A stretch of 64,000 nucleotides of DNA from Lunularia cruciata (Eukaryota > Streptophyta > Marchantiopsida > Lunulariales > Lunulariaceae), in contig OX419760.1 of the NCBI GenBank assembly GCA_948567375.1, positions 16,368,001 through 16,432,000 of the forward strand, read 5' to 3'. Shown here one piece after another: positions 21,590-31,171 of this stretch; positions within the stretch are counted from its first letter, which is position 1; every line of letters begins with the position of its first letter. The notes beneath the pieces are model-generated. The model made no database searches and was not told the origin of the DNA. It was given only the letters and a program-made list of their open reading frames with translations. Both the position numbers and the translations under genes were made by a program.

Positions 21590-23933
21590 CTCCTCTCCCG
21601 TCTCCACACTCTCCCGCAGCTCCCCCGCGCCAAACGATCCGCAAGGACTATGATTGGACCACTTGGGATGCCCACGTGAGACAAGCGACCACATCGACAA
21701 TAGTGACACTCGGGATTACACACGCTTCTTCTATACCTTTGTTGATCATTCCAGGGATATAGATCGAGTCGTGGGAGTGGTTAGCTTCTCAAGCGGGTTG
21801 CATTTTGGGGTTATTTGAGACTAGTTTTCCATGTCCATGTCTATTCCATAGGCTACCCCGCACACTCCATGATGAGGCTAGACAGGCTTTTTGCCTACCA
21901 CTAGATCGTTTGGCACGTGATCCCTTGGACGAGTTAGCGTGGTTCCTATTCCTCCTACTCCCTTGATGGTGTCTTTGTTATGCTAGAGGGGGACACACGG
22001 GGCATAGAGAAGTGGCGGCTAGATTTCGTCGATTCCGAGCGGGGGATTGGGCAGCGCTTCAGGAGGAGTCTATTAGGGCTACACAATTTAGGAGACAAGC
22101 ATTGCCACAAGATACCACAGATTCCAGTTGATTACGACGATGTAGGACATTGGGTCAGGCGGGAGAGTTTAGTAGAGCCAAACAAGCGCTACACCCTTTG
22201 TCTATAGCGAGTCCTACTGATGAGACCATCTCTTCCCTACGCTCATTGCATCCTATAGCAGTAGAGGGACTACCACTAGAGGTCTTAGATTATCAGCCTG
22301 AGCACCCTTTATGTCTTGATAGGTCGCTATTTGCACAAGCATTGTGCACTGCCTCTCTCCTTTCCTCAGGAGGCTTGTCAAGGATGGTTTATGAGCACCT
22401 TAGAGATTGCTTCCAAGCAGATGATCCTTCTAGTAGTTTACCAAGTTGTTTCAGGTGGCTGCAGTAGTAGCAAGAAGAGACATTCCTATGTCTGTTAGTC
22501 GGGTCTTGAGTGCTAGTCAACTTCTCGCGATTGAGAAGGACACGGGAGGCATTAGACCGATTGCTATTGGAGAGATCTTTTTGCGTTTGGTCAGTCGTAC
22601 CATTGTCCTTCAGCATCGTTCTTACTTTTGACAACACCTTAGTCCACATCAGTTTGGAGTAGCTACACTTGGAGGATGTGAGGCTATATCTCTAGGCATT
22701 AGAGCACTCCTAGATATCCATCCGGAGTGGGTCGTCCTACAAGTGGATGTTGAGAACGCTTTTAATAGCGTCTCACATGCATACATCTTTAGAGAGCTTA
22801 GGGAGACTTGTGGATCCTTGGCGAGTCTCATTCCTTTTGTGCAGTCTTTTTATGGCTCTCCTGCTTCCCTTTACTACCAGCATGGTGGTTCACAGGAGGG
22901 AGTCACCATCTTGGAGTCAACTGTTGGTACACATCAGGGAGATCCTTTAGGAGGGCCCTTATTTGCCATGGCTCACTTTAGAGCTCTCCTATCTACTACT
23001 TTGGCCATGCCAGGTTGTGTATTTCCCTCCTTGGCAGATGATACACACATCGTAGGCCATGTAGATCAGATTAGGCAGGCCTTTGACTACTTGACTACCG
23101 AGCTACATCTAGTAGGCTTGAGAGTCAAGGTGTCAAAGTGTAGGGCATGGTCCCCTTTAGGTATCCCTCCCCACCTTGAGCTTCCAGAGGGGTGTATCAC
23201 ATCCACAGATGGACTTTGTGTTCTTGGAGTGCCAGTAGGATCGGAGGATTTTGTCACATACTTCTTGGACGCTGCCCTTGCAGAGGATGTTTTCCATGTG
23301 GATGACCTTCCATTACTAGGAGATCTGCAGGTGGCATTTGGTATACTCTCTTCCAATATTGCTCGTCGACCATCCTACCTCATCCGTACAGTTCCCCCCT
23401 AACCGTTCTTCCTATCACGTCTGAGAGCATTTGATAGGAGGATTATGGGAGTCTTTGGTGATATTATTGGACCAGGGACTTTTGAGTGTGTGATAGGGGA
23501 TTTGGCACGTAGACAGATGGCTCTACCAATCTCATGTGGTGGGGTTGGCTTGCTTTCTATGGAGGAGATGGCACCTATAGCGTTTTTGGATAGTTGGGCT
23601 CTCTCGGCACCCCTAACTTGCCTCTCGTTTTGTAGTTGCTGATAGGCCGGTTTTGGAGACTTATGTGACAGAGGTGGAGGGAGGATCCTTTTCTCTCCAG
23701 GTGTTATTGCGGCAGACAAGAGATAGTCTATCCTCACAAGCACAAGAGGGTTTTCCATCGTTTGCTTCACTATCATCAGATTGGACTAGAGGTCTACAGT
23801 CTTCCTTGATGGAGCGACAGTGTGAGCATACGCTACATTCTCTCTTAGTTGACTCGTCCATTCCTCAGGCTACTAGAGCACGTCTACGCTCTTGCTCCGG
23901 CAAGGGTGCAAGCTCGTGGATCCTAGCTCGACC
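21590..23933 (+). mobile_element. LINE copy B, reverse-transcriptase part, cut off by gypsy-3
   Basis: Same family as copies A and C. Readable in shifting frames: an N-terminal region rich in Arg/Trp (for example the run FRAGDWAALQEESIRA near 22060), then GEFSRAKQAL at about 22160, the linker typical of RTs that carry a C-terminal endonuclease, then the RT palm (22743-23402) and thumb (to 23930). The sequence stops exactly at the LTR of gypsy-3 (23934); the zinc motif and endonuclease that should follow do not reappear after gypsy-3. The 5' limit is uncertain, placed where similarity to LINE coding sequence begins. Frameshifts near 22460 and 23630 and stops at 22631 and 23402 inactivate it. 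Confidence 0.75.
22743..23402 (+). pseudogene. LINE reverse transcriptase palm domain
   Basis: A 219-residue open stretch with DVENAFNSVSH (RT motif with the first catalytic Asp), GTHQGDPLGGPLFAMA and SLADDTHIVGH (the catalytic Asp-Asp pair). Then WSPLGIPP and PVGSEDF follow, as in other RTs of this group. The frame continues beyond the TAA at 23400-23402 into the thumb region. It is the best-preserved enzymatic part of the LINE family in this window. Confidence 0.8.
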
Positions 23934-24616
23934 TGTAACACCCATTTGTGCATGTGTGTGGTATTGTGATAATTAGCTTGGTATTACAAGTACTTAAGAG
24001 ATATTATTTATATAGAGATAAAGGATGGTTCTATATTAGTCATGGTTAGCTAAAGTTAGTCATAGTTAAGATAGAGGAGACCTTACTTTAGAGGAAGTAG
24101 AAAAGATGAGCACTACTATTTTGGACTTTAGTGTGTTGACTTGGTATTATTCCTAGGTGTTTGGCTTTGAGGAAAGAGTTGAGACCTCTTGGGCCCGCAA
24201 GCTTTTTTGTTTTGGATTCTTCTTTAGTCCAAGGATAGCCCATGTGAAAGAATCCTTGACTTAGTGGTTGGGTCAAGATAAGACCACATGTTTAGTGGAA
24301 TATGCACATGAGAATGGATATTCCTTTCTACTTTACTTGACTTTAGTCTAGTAATTTGAGTTACTTTGGTAATTAGTAACTTTGGTACGTAACTATTTCA
24401 CAAGTATATAAACAAGGGGTGAGGAGGTACTCATCATCCTTTCATTTGCAACTATCTCTCTCTCATTGAGTTCTCTAGTGAGCAATGCCTTGAGTCTTGG
24501 AGTGTTAGCCTTGGAGGAGTATGATGGAGTTGGGGTTCTTTGCCTTCTTAGTCCATGGTGTGCTACCATAATAGCCATTAGAGGTTCATCCTGAGTGAGA
24601 GACAGGCCGGCTCACA
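23934..24616 (+). repeat. gypsy-3 5' LTR
   Basis: Starts TGTAACACCC and ends CTCACA, 683 bp. A TATA box (TATATAAAC) lies at 24405-24413. The right border is set by the primer site that follows. There is no second copy in the window for comparison. Confidence 0.75.
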
Positions 24617-24620
24617 TTTT

Positions 24621-24636
24621 TGGTTCCGTTGCCGGG
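24621..24636 (+). promoter_or_regulatory. gypsy-3 primer binding site
   Basis: TGGTTCCGTTGCCGGG closely resembles TGGCGCCGTTGCCGGG, the tRNA-Asp-type site of Athila-like plant gypsy elements. It differs from the iMet-type sites of gypsy-1 and gypsy-2, supporting a separate lineage. Confidence 0.7.
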
Positions 24637-24657
24637 ACCTCTCTAGAAGGCAAGATA

Positions 24658-24828
24658 ATGTTCCGTGTTCAATTCTACATTAGGCAAAAGGAGACTATGA
24701 GAGCTCACTTGGAGAGAACATTAGGAGAGGAGAGGGCTGAACTTATGTTAGAGAACCAAGATCCATTTGTATACCCTGTAGTTCATTATGATGTCTTTGA
24801 GGTGATTTTGTACATCTTGTACACATGA
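24658..24828 (+). CDS. gypsy-3 pre-gag ORF 1 (shared leader module)
   Basis: An intact 56-residue ORF starting 21 bp after the primer site. Motifs: FRVQFYIRQKETMRAHL, LGEE, DPFVYPVVHYD and the end LYILYT directly before TGA. It parallels a second ORF in the same element (25952-26116), two in gypsy-1 and one in gypsy-2. No known domain matches. Expected fold: a beta strand, a helix around the conserved Met-Arg, then strands around P-x-V-x-Y. Function unknown; the position suggests an accessory or translation-regulating leader ORF. Confidence 0.55.
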   Translation: MFRVQFYIRQKETMRAHLERTLGEERAELMLENQDPFVYPVVHYDVFEVILYILYT

Positions 24829-25475
24829 GAGGAACTGGAGAGATTGTGTGAGGTGGATTGCAGATTTTGGGGATTAAGGTGATTTTGGGCAAAATCTCAA
24901 GTTTGAGATCTAAACTTGAAATTTCTTCACATGATAGCTTGGGTTATCTTTCAGTTATCACACTTGAAATTATTATCAGAGCTACTATGGGCACTGAGTT
25001 AGAATTTTTGAAAGTTGATAGGGTAAAGTGCTCCCGCAACTGCATGCTCTTTGGAAAATTGTACAGAGTCTGCCATTTCTTCAATTTTCAATGAATTGTC
25101 TTGAAAATTTCCAAGAAAATTTAGTGCATTGTATCCTACCTGCTGCCACACAATTTAGAGAGAGATCGTTCTTGCACAGGGAGCAATGAGTTTTTGAAGT
25201 GAAGGGGGTGGTTTTCAGACCAAATCTGAAATATGGGTGCTGAATAAAAAGGTCTCTAGGCCAAATGGCTCAATGAAAAGATTTGAAATTTTTCAAGGAA
25301 AGACGCCCTAGAGTTGTGATCAAGTGTGAAAAATTTCAGAGGACGGTGACATAGTGGTTGGGAGATTTAAGTGACATTGTGAGGAAGGGTCAATTCTGCA
25401 AAGTGGAGATCTCATGCATGAGGAGTTTGAGATCAACAAAAAACATGTTTGAGTGTTTAGATTCATCTTGGGAAC

Positions 25476-25949
25476 ATGGAGGCTCATCAAGAGTGGAAAT
25501 TGAGATTATGCAAGGTTCCCCAAGGGTTTGAGGTGATTGTAGGGGTGGATTTGAGGAAAAGAGAGTTTACAATAGAATTTGAAGAGAGTGTTGAGAGGAT
25601 TCAAAAACCTACACCACTTGGAGGAAAGAGTGAGTCTAAGTGCTTTCTATGTGGAGAGAAGGGACATAAGGCAAGTTCATGTCCATTGACCTTTGAGAGA
25701 AAGAGATTAAGGGAAAGGAGAGGCTTACTTGACTTGGGTTTGCATGTTGGACCTTCTTCACCAAGATTAGGAGGGAGAAGATCTAAGACCAAGGAGTTAT
25801 GTGAGGTTTGTGGAGTGGAAGGACTTCCAAAAGGACATGAGTGTAGTGGAGTAAAAGCACTTTTGGAGACTTTGGTGAAGGATCTTGGAGAGAGCCTTAG
25901 TACAGCTACAGAAATACTACCACCTCCATCAGCTAGTTCTCAAGATTAG
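25476..25949 (+). CDS. gypsy-3 accessory ORF with two Cys/His motifs
   Basis: A 157-residue ORF between the two copies of the leader module. It has a nucleocapsid-like knuckle CFLCGEKGHKASSC (residues 56-69, C-X2-C-X4-H-X4-C) and a second motif CEVCGVEGLPKGHEC (residues 109-123). The stretch before the first knuckle (FEVIVGVDLRKREFTIEF) is vaguely like the region preceding zf-CCHC_4 knuckles in plant LINE ORF1-type proteins. A separate gag with its own knuckle follows, so this is an extra nucleic-acid-binding ORF. It has no internal stop, although the Met start is uncertain. Confidence 0.5.
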   Translation: MEAHQEWKLRLCKVPQGFEVIVGVDLRKREFTIEFEESVERIQKPTPLGGKSESKCFLCGEKGHKASSCPLTFERKRLRERRGLLDLGLHVGPSSPRLGGRRSKTKELCEVCGVEGLPKGHECSGVKALLETLVKDLGESLSTATEILPPPSASSQD

Positions 25950-25951
25950 TG

Positions 25952-26116
25952 ATGGAGATAATCTTTCAACTTATGGATAAACTATCCATGAGAGTTAGAT
26001 TAATATGCACTCTAGGATTTGATGTTGCTATAGAAATCTTGGAGCAACCTGAACCTTTTATGTTCCCTAAAGTGGATTATTCTCAGATGGTGTTAGTCAT
26101 GTATATACTTTATTAG
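25952..26116 (+). CDS. gypsy-3 pre-gag ORF 2 (shared leader module)
   Basis: An intact 54-residue ORF, starting 2 bp after the stop of the zinc-motif ORF. It repeats the pattern of ORF 1: MEIIFQL, LSMRVRLICTLG, EPFMFPKVDY, and the end MYILY directly before TAG. The two modules of this element are clearly related but far diverged, so the duplication is old. Confidence 0.5.
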   Translation: MEIIFQLMDKLSMRVRLICTLGFDVAIEILEQPEPFMFPKVDYSQMVLVMYILY

Positions 26117-26174
26117 TAATAGAGTGAGAGAAAAAAAATAAAATTGAGAGAAAGAAAGATAGTGAGAGGTTAAG

Positions 26175-27607
26175 ATGGGGAAACTTCCGGTTTTCTTTAG
26201 CAAGGATGGAGAAGATGTGGAGGCCTTTGTGAGAGACTTCAAGAGAGCTTGCATAGGAAACAATGAGAGGAGGAGAATGAGTAGGCCTCATTATTACCAG
26301 ATTTCTTTGAGGATGCAGTACTTACATGGTATGAGTCAGAATACCAAAAGAGAGAGAGGAGAGATGGGGAAGAGGAGTCTTGGGAGACTTTGACTTCAGC
26401 ACTCATTGAGAACTTTCTTCCTAATGAGAGTTTTGAGAGATTGATGAGTGAGGTTACATTTCTCAAGCAAGGAGAAGGAGAGAAAGTGAGAGTCTATGTG
26501 GAAAGAGTGGAAAAGTTAGAGTCCAGATTTCGCATAGTGTTGAGGAAGGGTGGGGATGATGTGGAGACTATAATGATTGGCATAGGGGCCATGCTCACCA
26601 AGAATTTTGTGGGAGGGTTGAGACCACAAATTAGAAGCAAGGTGAGATATGAGAAACCTTCTTCCAAGGTTGAAGCTATCAAGATCACAATTCATATGGA
26701 AGAGAGTTTGGAAGGGGATGAGAGTGATTTGGTGGTGAAGGAGGTTTTGCATCCTCCTCAAGGCTACAAGTATGGTGGAACTTCTGATACTTTGGTGGCA
26801 AGGGTTGCACCACAAGTAGTAGTTGCTCCAATTCTTGCACCTCCACCAAAGGATCTACTTCAAACCATCACAGAACAACTTGCGGATCTCAAGATCAATG
26901 TGGTGCAACTATGGGAGAAGAGAGAGGTGGATCAGAATGTAGGGAGAAGGCCTAGGAGTTATGGAAACTATCCATATAGAGGAGGTCAACCAGCCAACAA
27001 TTTCAATGAGAGAAATTGTTTTGGTTGTGGAGGAAGAGGCCATATCCAAAGGAATTGCCCAAATTCCACTTACCATGGAGGAAGGGGTTATGAGGGAGCC
27101 AATAGAGGAAAAGAGGGAGGTAGTGAAACCCAAGTGGCTCCTAATCCAAACATAGGTAAGGGGATAGCATCCATAGATGTGGTGGAGAGCAAGTATGAGA
27201 AGGGAGAACGCTCAAACTCCAAGAGTTTTAACTTGGAGCTTTTGGCACAAGAGAAGAAGAGAGCTCGTTTTGCAGAGGGTGTTCACTCTTCTCAAGGATT
27301 TACTTCAAGCAAGGATACTCCTATGTCTACTAGGAGCACTTGCACCTCAACACTATCAACAACAAAGACTCCAAGGAAGAAGTTGGGGATGGAGGACTTC
27401 TTGATCTCAAAGCAACAATGGAACTACAATGTGTTGGAGGATGTTGGTAGTCATAAAGCTAACATCACAGTGGGCCAATTAATTGCTTTGAACCCTACCT
27501 TGAGAAAGGAGCTTAGAGGTGGTTTGAGTTCTACAAGGAGCAAGAGGAAGAATAAGGCAAAAGTTCCAGTATCAATAGGGGTGGTGGATGCCAAGCCAAC
27601 ACCATGA
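26175..27607 (+). pseudogene. gypsy-3 gag
   Basis: Begins MGKLPVFFSKDGEDVEAFV, shifts frame once near 26312, then runs open to 27607. Capsid signature DAVLTWYESEY and FLPNESFERLMSEV; nucleocapsid knuckle CFGCGGRGHIQRNC (about 27018-27059). Lys/Arg-rich linker after the knuckle. Ends at a TGA in place of a CGA-type codon, after which protease continues in the same frame, so gag and pol were one polyprotein. Confidence 0.8.
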
Positions 27608-27637
27608 GAGGCTTGTGAATATGCCTCCAAGATTGAT

Positions 27638-28126
27638 GTGAGAGTGAATGGTCACAAAATCAAGGATGCATTGGTTGATGGAGGATCAGCAGTAAATGCC
27701 ATGTCCAAAAGGTTGATGAAGAAGTTGGGTATGATACCCTCAAGACCTTCAACATTTGTGGTGAGTATGGCAAACAAGCAACAAGTTAGACCAGTAGGGG
27801 TGATGGATAAAGTGGTAGTTTCAGTTATGGGAGTTCAAAATCTCATGACTTTCCAAGTCTTGAAGGATTCAAGCTATGACTTACTTCTTGGGAGGCCATG
27901 GTTGAGAGCAGCACGCACAACTGATCAATGGCACAAAGGGTACTTGAGGATTGGGCCATCAAACCACAGAGTCACAGTTCCTGTGACTAACACCACCAAC
28001 ACTTCACATTCAGATACACCATCTTCTGATTATTGGGAATCATATTCTGAAGAAGGAGCTTCAGGTGTGGACACAAGCATGGAAGAGGAGACTTCTACGG
28101 AGGAGGATGAATCTGAATCTGATTAA
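27638..28126 (+). pseudogene. gypsy-3 aspartic protease
   Basis: ALVDGGSAVNAMSKRL carries the retropepsin-like active site in the DGG form seen in many plant gypsy elements in place of D(S/T)G. YDLLLGRPWLR is the conserved second half. An acidic Ser/Glu tail follows, ending in a TAA, after which the frame continues into RT. Confidence 0.8.
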
Positions 28127-28129
28127 GAT

Positions 28130-30037
28130 GTGTACCCTTTGTGTGCTATGGATTTTGCACCTAAGCCAGAGGTTTTGAAGGACCCAGAAAAATCACCATT
28201 GACACTTGAGGAGGTAGAGAGAAGGTTAGCTACCCTCAAGTATGGCCCAAATGTTACCAAGGAGGAGAAGGTGAGATTTGAGGAGATTTTCCGCAAGTTC
28301 ATCCATGTGTTTGCTTTTAGTTACAAGGATTTGAAGGAAGTCACCTTGGAGGAGCACAAGATAGAGGTGGAGTCACATGCAAGACCACTCCGCCAAAAGC
28401 AATGTCGCATTAGCCCACCAATATCTTTGGTTGTGAAGGAGGAGATTGATAAGCTCAAGGAGGCTAGATTTATCTTTGAGGTAGAGAATTCAGAATGGGT
28501 GTCTCCAATTGTCATTATGAAGAAAAAGAATGGCAAGCTTTAGGTATGTGTGGATTACAAGAAGCTCAATGCTGTTACCAAGAAGTACTACTACCCATTG
28601 CCATTCATTGATGAGATCTTGGAGGAGGTTGCAGGTCATGAGAGGTACAGTTTTGGAGATGGTTATAGTGGATATAACCAAATCAAGATTGCACCAGAGC
28701 ATCAACAACTCACCACATTCACCACACCTTGGGGAACTTACGCTTTCAAGGTCATGCCTTTTGGGCTTTGCAATGCTCCAGCCACATTCCAGCGGTTCAT
28801 GAATAAGGTATTTGAACCTTTCATTGGGAAATTTGTGAGAGACTTCATTGATGACTTTTGTGTCTATGGGAGCAAGCAAGAGCACTTTGAGCACCTAATC
28901 AAAGTCTTGCAATGCTTGGATGAGGCAAATGCATCACTCAACCCAGAGAAGTGCATTTTTGGATGTGAAGAAGGTCTACTTTTGGGGCACATCATCTCCA
29001 AGGATGGAATAGCAGTTGATCCTAAGAAGGTGAGGAAAATCTCAGACCTTCCATTCCCTTCAAGCTTGACAAAGTTACGCCAATTCTTGGAGATGGTTGG
29101 ATACTATAGGAGGTTCATCTTCTTATTTTCCAACAAGGCTTATGCATTGACCATCTACATGAAGAAGGGTGTAGATTACATGGTGATTTTGGAGGACAAG
29201 GAGGCTCTCAAAGCTTTTGAGGAGCTCAAGCAATCCCTTGTTGTAGCTCTAATTCTTGCTAAACCTGATTGGAGTAAGCCTTTCATCCTCTACACTGATG
29301 CTTCTAATGTAGCTATAGGATGCACTCTTAGTCAATTAGACCAAGATGGGCATGATCATCCAATAGCTCAAGCTAGTAGGCAGATGGTTTCAGCAGAGAA
29401 GAACTACTCTGTCACAGAGAGAGAAGGGTTGGCAGTGATCTTTGGTCTCAAGAAGTTTAGACACTACTTGATTGGAGGGAAAGCCACCATTGTCACGGAT
29501 CACAAGGCTTTGAAGTACATCTTCAACAAGCCTAATGTTGAAGGGAGACTAGCAAGATGGATGATACTCTTGTCTGAGTATGACTACACCATTGAGGATA
29601 GGCTAGGAAAGAAACATGCAAATGCTGATTTGTTATCTAGAGCCTATGATCATGATGGAGATGATCCAATGGATGATTCCTTCCCGGATGAGGAGCTCGT
29701 GACAATCTCAGTCACTCAAGAGGTTCCAATGGAGTACAAGGAGATTGTGGACTTTGTGACAAGAGGTAACTTTCCAGAAGGGATGCATGCTAGGGAGAGA
29801 AAGGCCCTTGCAGCAAGATCTAGACCTTACACAATGGTGGAGGATATTCTTTTTCACCAAGGAGCAGATGGTCTACTTCAAAGAGCAGTGGGTAAGGAAG
29901 AGTCTATCCTACTCATAAAGGAGTTTCATGAAGGTTTAGTATGTGGAGGACACATTGCAGGAAAGGTGATTGCTTTGAAGATTCTAGATGTAGGTTACCA
30001 TTTACTATGTTGTGATTATGTGTGTGTGTATTTGTGA
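28130..30037 (+). pseudogene. gypsy-3 reverse transcriptase, RNase H and start of integrase
   Basis: RT: WVSPIVIMKKKNGKL, stop at 28543, VDYKKLNAVT, PFGLCNAPATF, FIDDFCVYG (catalytic Asp pair). RNase H: ILYTDASNVAIGCTL and VTDHKALKYIFN. Integrase HHCC start: EFHEGLVCGGHIAGK; the Cys pair and catalytic core are absent because recognisable sequence ends at about 30003. Only one stop interrupts the RT. Activity is impossible without integrase core and 3' LTR. Confidence 0.85.
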
Positions 30038-30412
30038 CAAGTTGTCAAGACTGTGAGCTTGTTACTCTCTTCTGGGTGTAGTTGCTACCTGAGAGACTAA
30101 AGACAACCAAGAAGAACTACATGTTATTGTTTGACTTTGTATTTGACCAATTCTGAATTATATCTCTACGGGAACGCACTTTACTTACCCGATTACCACA
30201 AAAGTGATATTTGTCGAGTTGTCACAACCACCACCCTCAATTCCGGCACCCAATTTCCCCTTGACTCTCATTTCTTTGATGTAATTAGTTCTTCATCAAC
30301 CCAAATCAGATTAGTACTTGATCTTTCACTCAACAATCAGCCAACAACTCAACATTGATTATAGTCAAGCCACATCCACTCTAGCTAAGAGACTCCAGGT
30401 GATGCTCATTGG
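30004..30412. other. Spacer between gypsy-3 and gypsy-1
   Basis: About 410 bp that match neither flanking element. It contains a GT-rich run near 30015-30032. No gene is seen. It is the pre-insertion DNA into which gypsy-1 jumped, or the left-over of the event that removed the end of gypsy-3. Confidence 0.4.
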
Positions 30413-30417
30413 CTTTC
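30413..30417. repeat. Target-site duplication of gypsy-1, left
   Basis: CTTTC, identical to 36801-36805. It proves that both LTRs belong to one insertion. Confidence 0.95.
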
Positions 30418-31155
30418 TGTAATACTCCGAGGACAAGAGAAGAGAGAAAACACAGATTGCACACTCAAACATTCGATGCCCCAAGGGAGCACCTTCTCTT
30501 TATTATATAGACAAAGAGGAACTCCTACAAGGAAGCTCTACCATAGGATTAGGGACACCGATAGGTGACATGTCAGCAAGCTCCACCCTTGGATTACTTA
30601 CTTGGATGGGTGACCTGTCTGGTCCAGGTCCTATCTGGTTGGTCAAACGAGCTTTGACCGGAGGGAATCTTTTAGGGAATCTTCTTGTAGGAATCTTGGA
30701 ATCACACGAGTAAGGTACCATTGGAAAGCTCTGGACGAGACCAATCAGGGGGGAGGGAAGGCCAGCCTTTCCTCAATTGGGGGGGAATCTGCACATTTTC
30801 GAGGCCTAATTCATCCGTTTAGGCCTCCGAAATTGCCTTCAAAGATTTCAGGCATTTTTTGGTTCCTACTCTATTAGTAGAAGTCCCCTTTTGGTGATAC
30901 CTCTTTCTGATCTGTTTAGTCCATCATGTGTAACATCCTTCCAGATGTTACCAAACCAATTCTCACCTTTAAATCATATGTCTAGCTATTGGTTCTAAGG
31001 TTCTCAAGTCTATTTCAGTTTCTTCTCTATTAGTAGAAGTACTCTTTTGGTGATACTTCTATCTGATCTATTTTGACCATCATGTATAACATCATTCTAG
31101 ATGTTACCAAACTGAATTTCACATCTAGATCATATGGCTAACCCTTGGTATTACA
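30418..31155 (-). repeat. gypsy-1 3' LTR
   Basis: 738 bp, TG...CA ends (TGTAATACTCCG on plus; TGTAATACCAAGGG on minus). TATA box on minus (CTATATAATA) near 30507-30516. The U3 part holds two diverged direct repeats of about 150 bp (about 30861-31007 and 31018-31155), both containing a TATTAGTAGAAGT phrase and a GATGTTACCAAAC phrase. Confidence 0.95.
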
Positions 31156-31171
31156 GACCTCCCTCCTTTTA
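31156..31171 (-). promoter_or_regulatory. gypsy-1 polypurine tract
   Basis: AAAAGGAGGGAGG on the minus strand, next to the 3' LTR. It is the expected primer for plus-strand DNA synthesis. Confidence 0.8.

Larger units (their letters stand above)
18783..21590. other. YSL upstream region, no second gene recognised
   Basis: The first few hundred bp are the YSL 5' flank, GC-richer and pyrimidine-rich on the plus strand near 19250-19340. Open frames here have no recognisable homology. Structural features: paired hairpins at 20011-20076 and a perfect 12-bp inverted repeat at 21155-21193. The right end grades into LINE copy B; its exact 5' border cannot be fixed. Confidence 0.45.
23934..30003 (+). 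mobile_element. gypsy-3: Ty3/gypsy element without 3' end
   Basis: Order: 5' LTR (23934-24616), primer site, pre-gag module copy 1, a zinc-motif ORF, module copy 2, gag with CCHC knuckle, protease, RT, RNase H and the start of the integrase HHCC domain, where recognisable sequence ends near 30003. The integrase core and 3' LTR are missing. No chromodomain is seen and the RT reads FIDDFCVYG, so it is likely a non-chromovirus (OTA/Athila-Tat-like) lineage. It lies at the truncated end of LINE copy B. Gag to integrase lies in one frame with only three stops (27607, 28126, 28543), so it is a fairly young relic. Confidence 0.85.
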
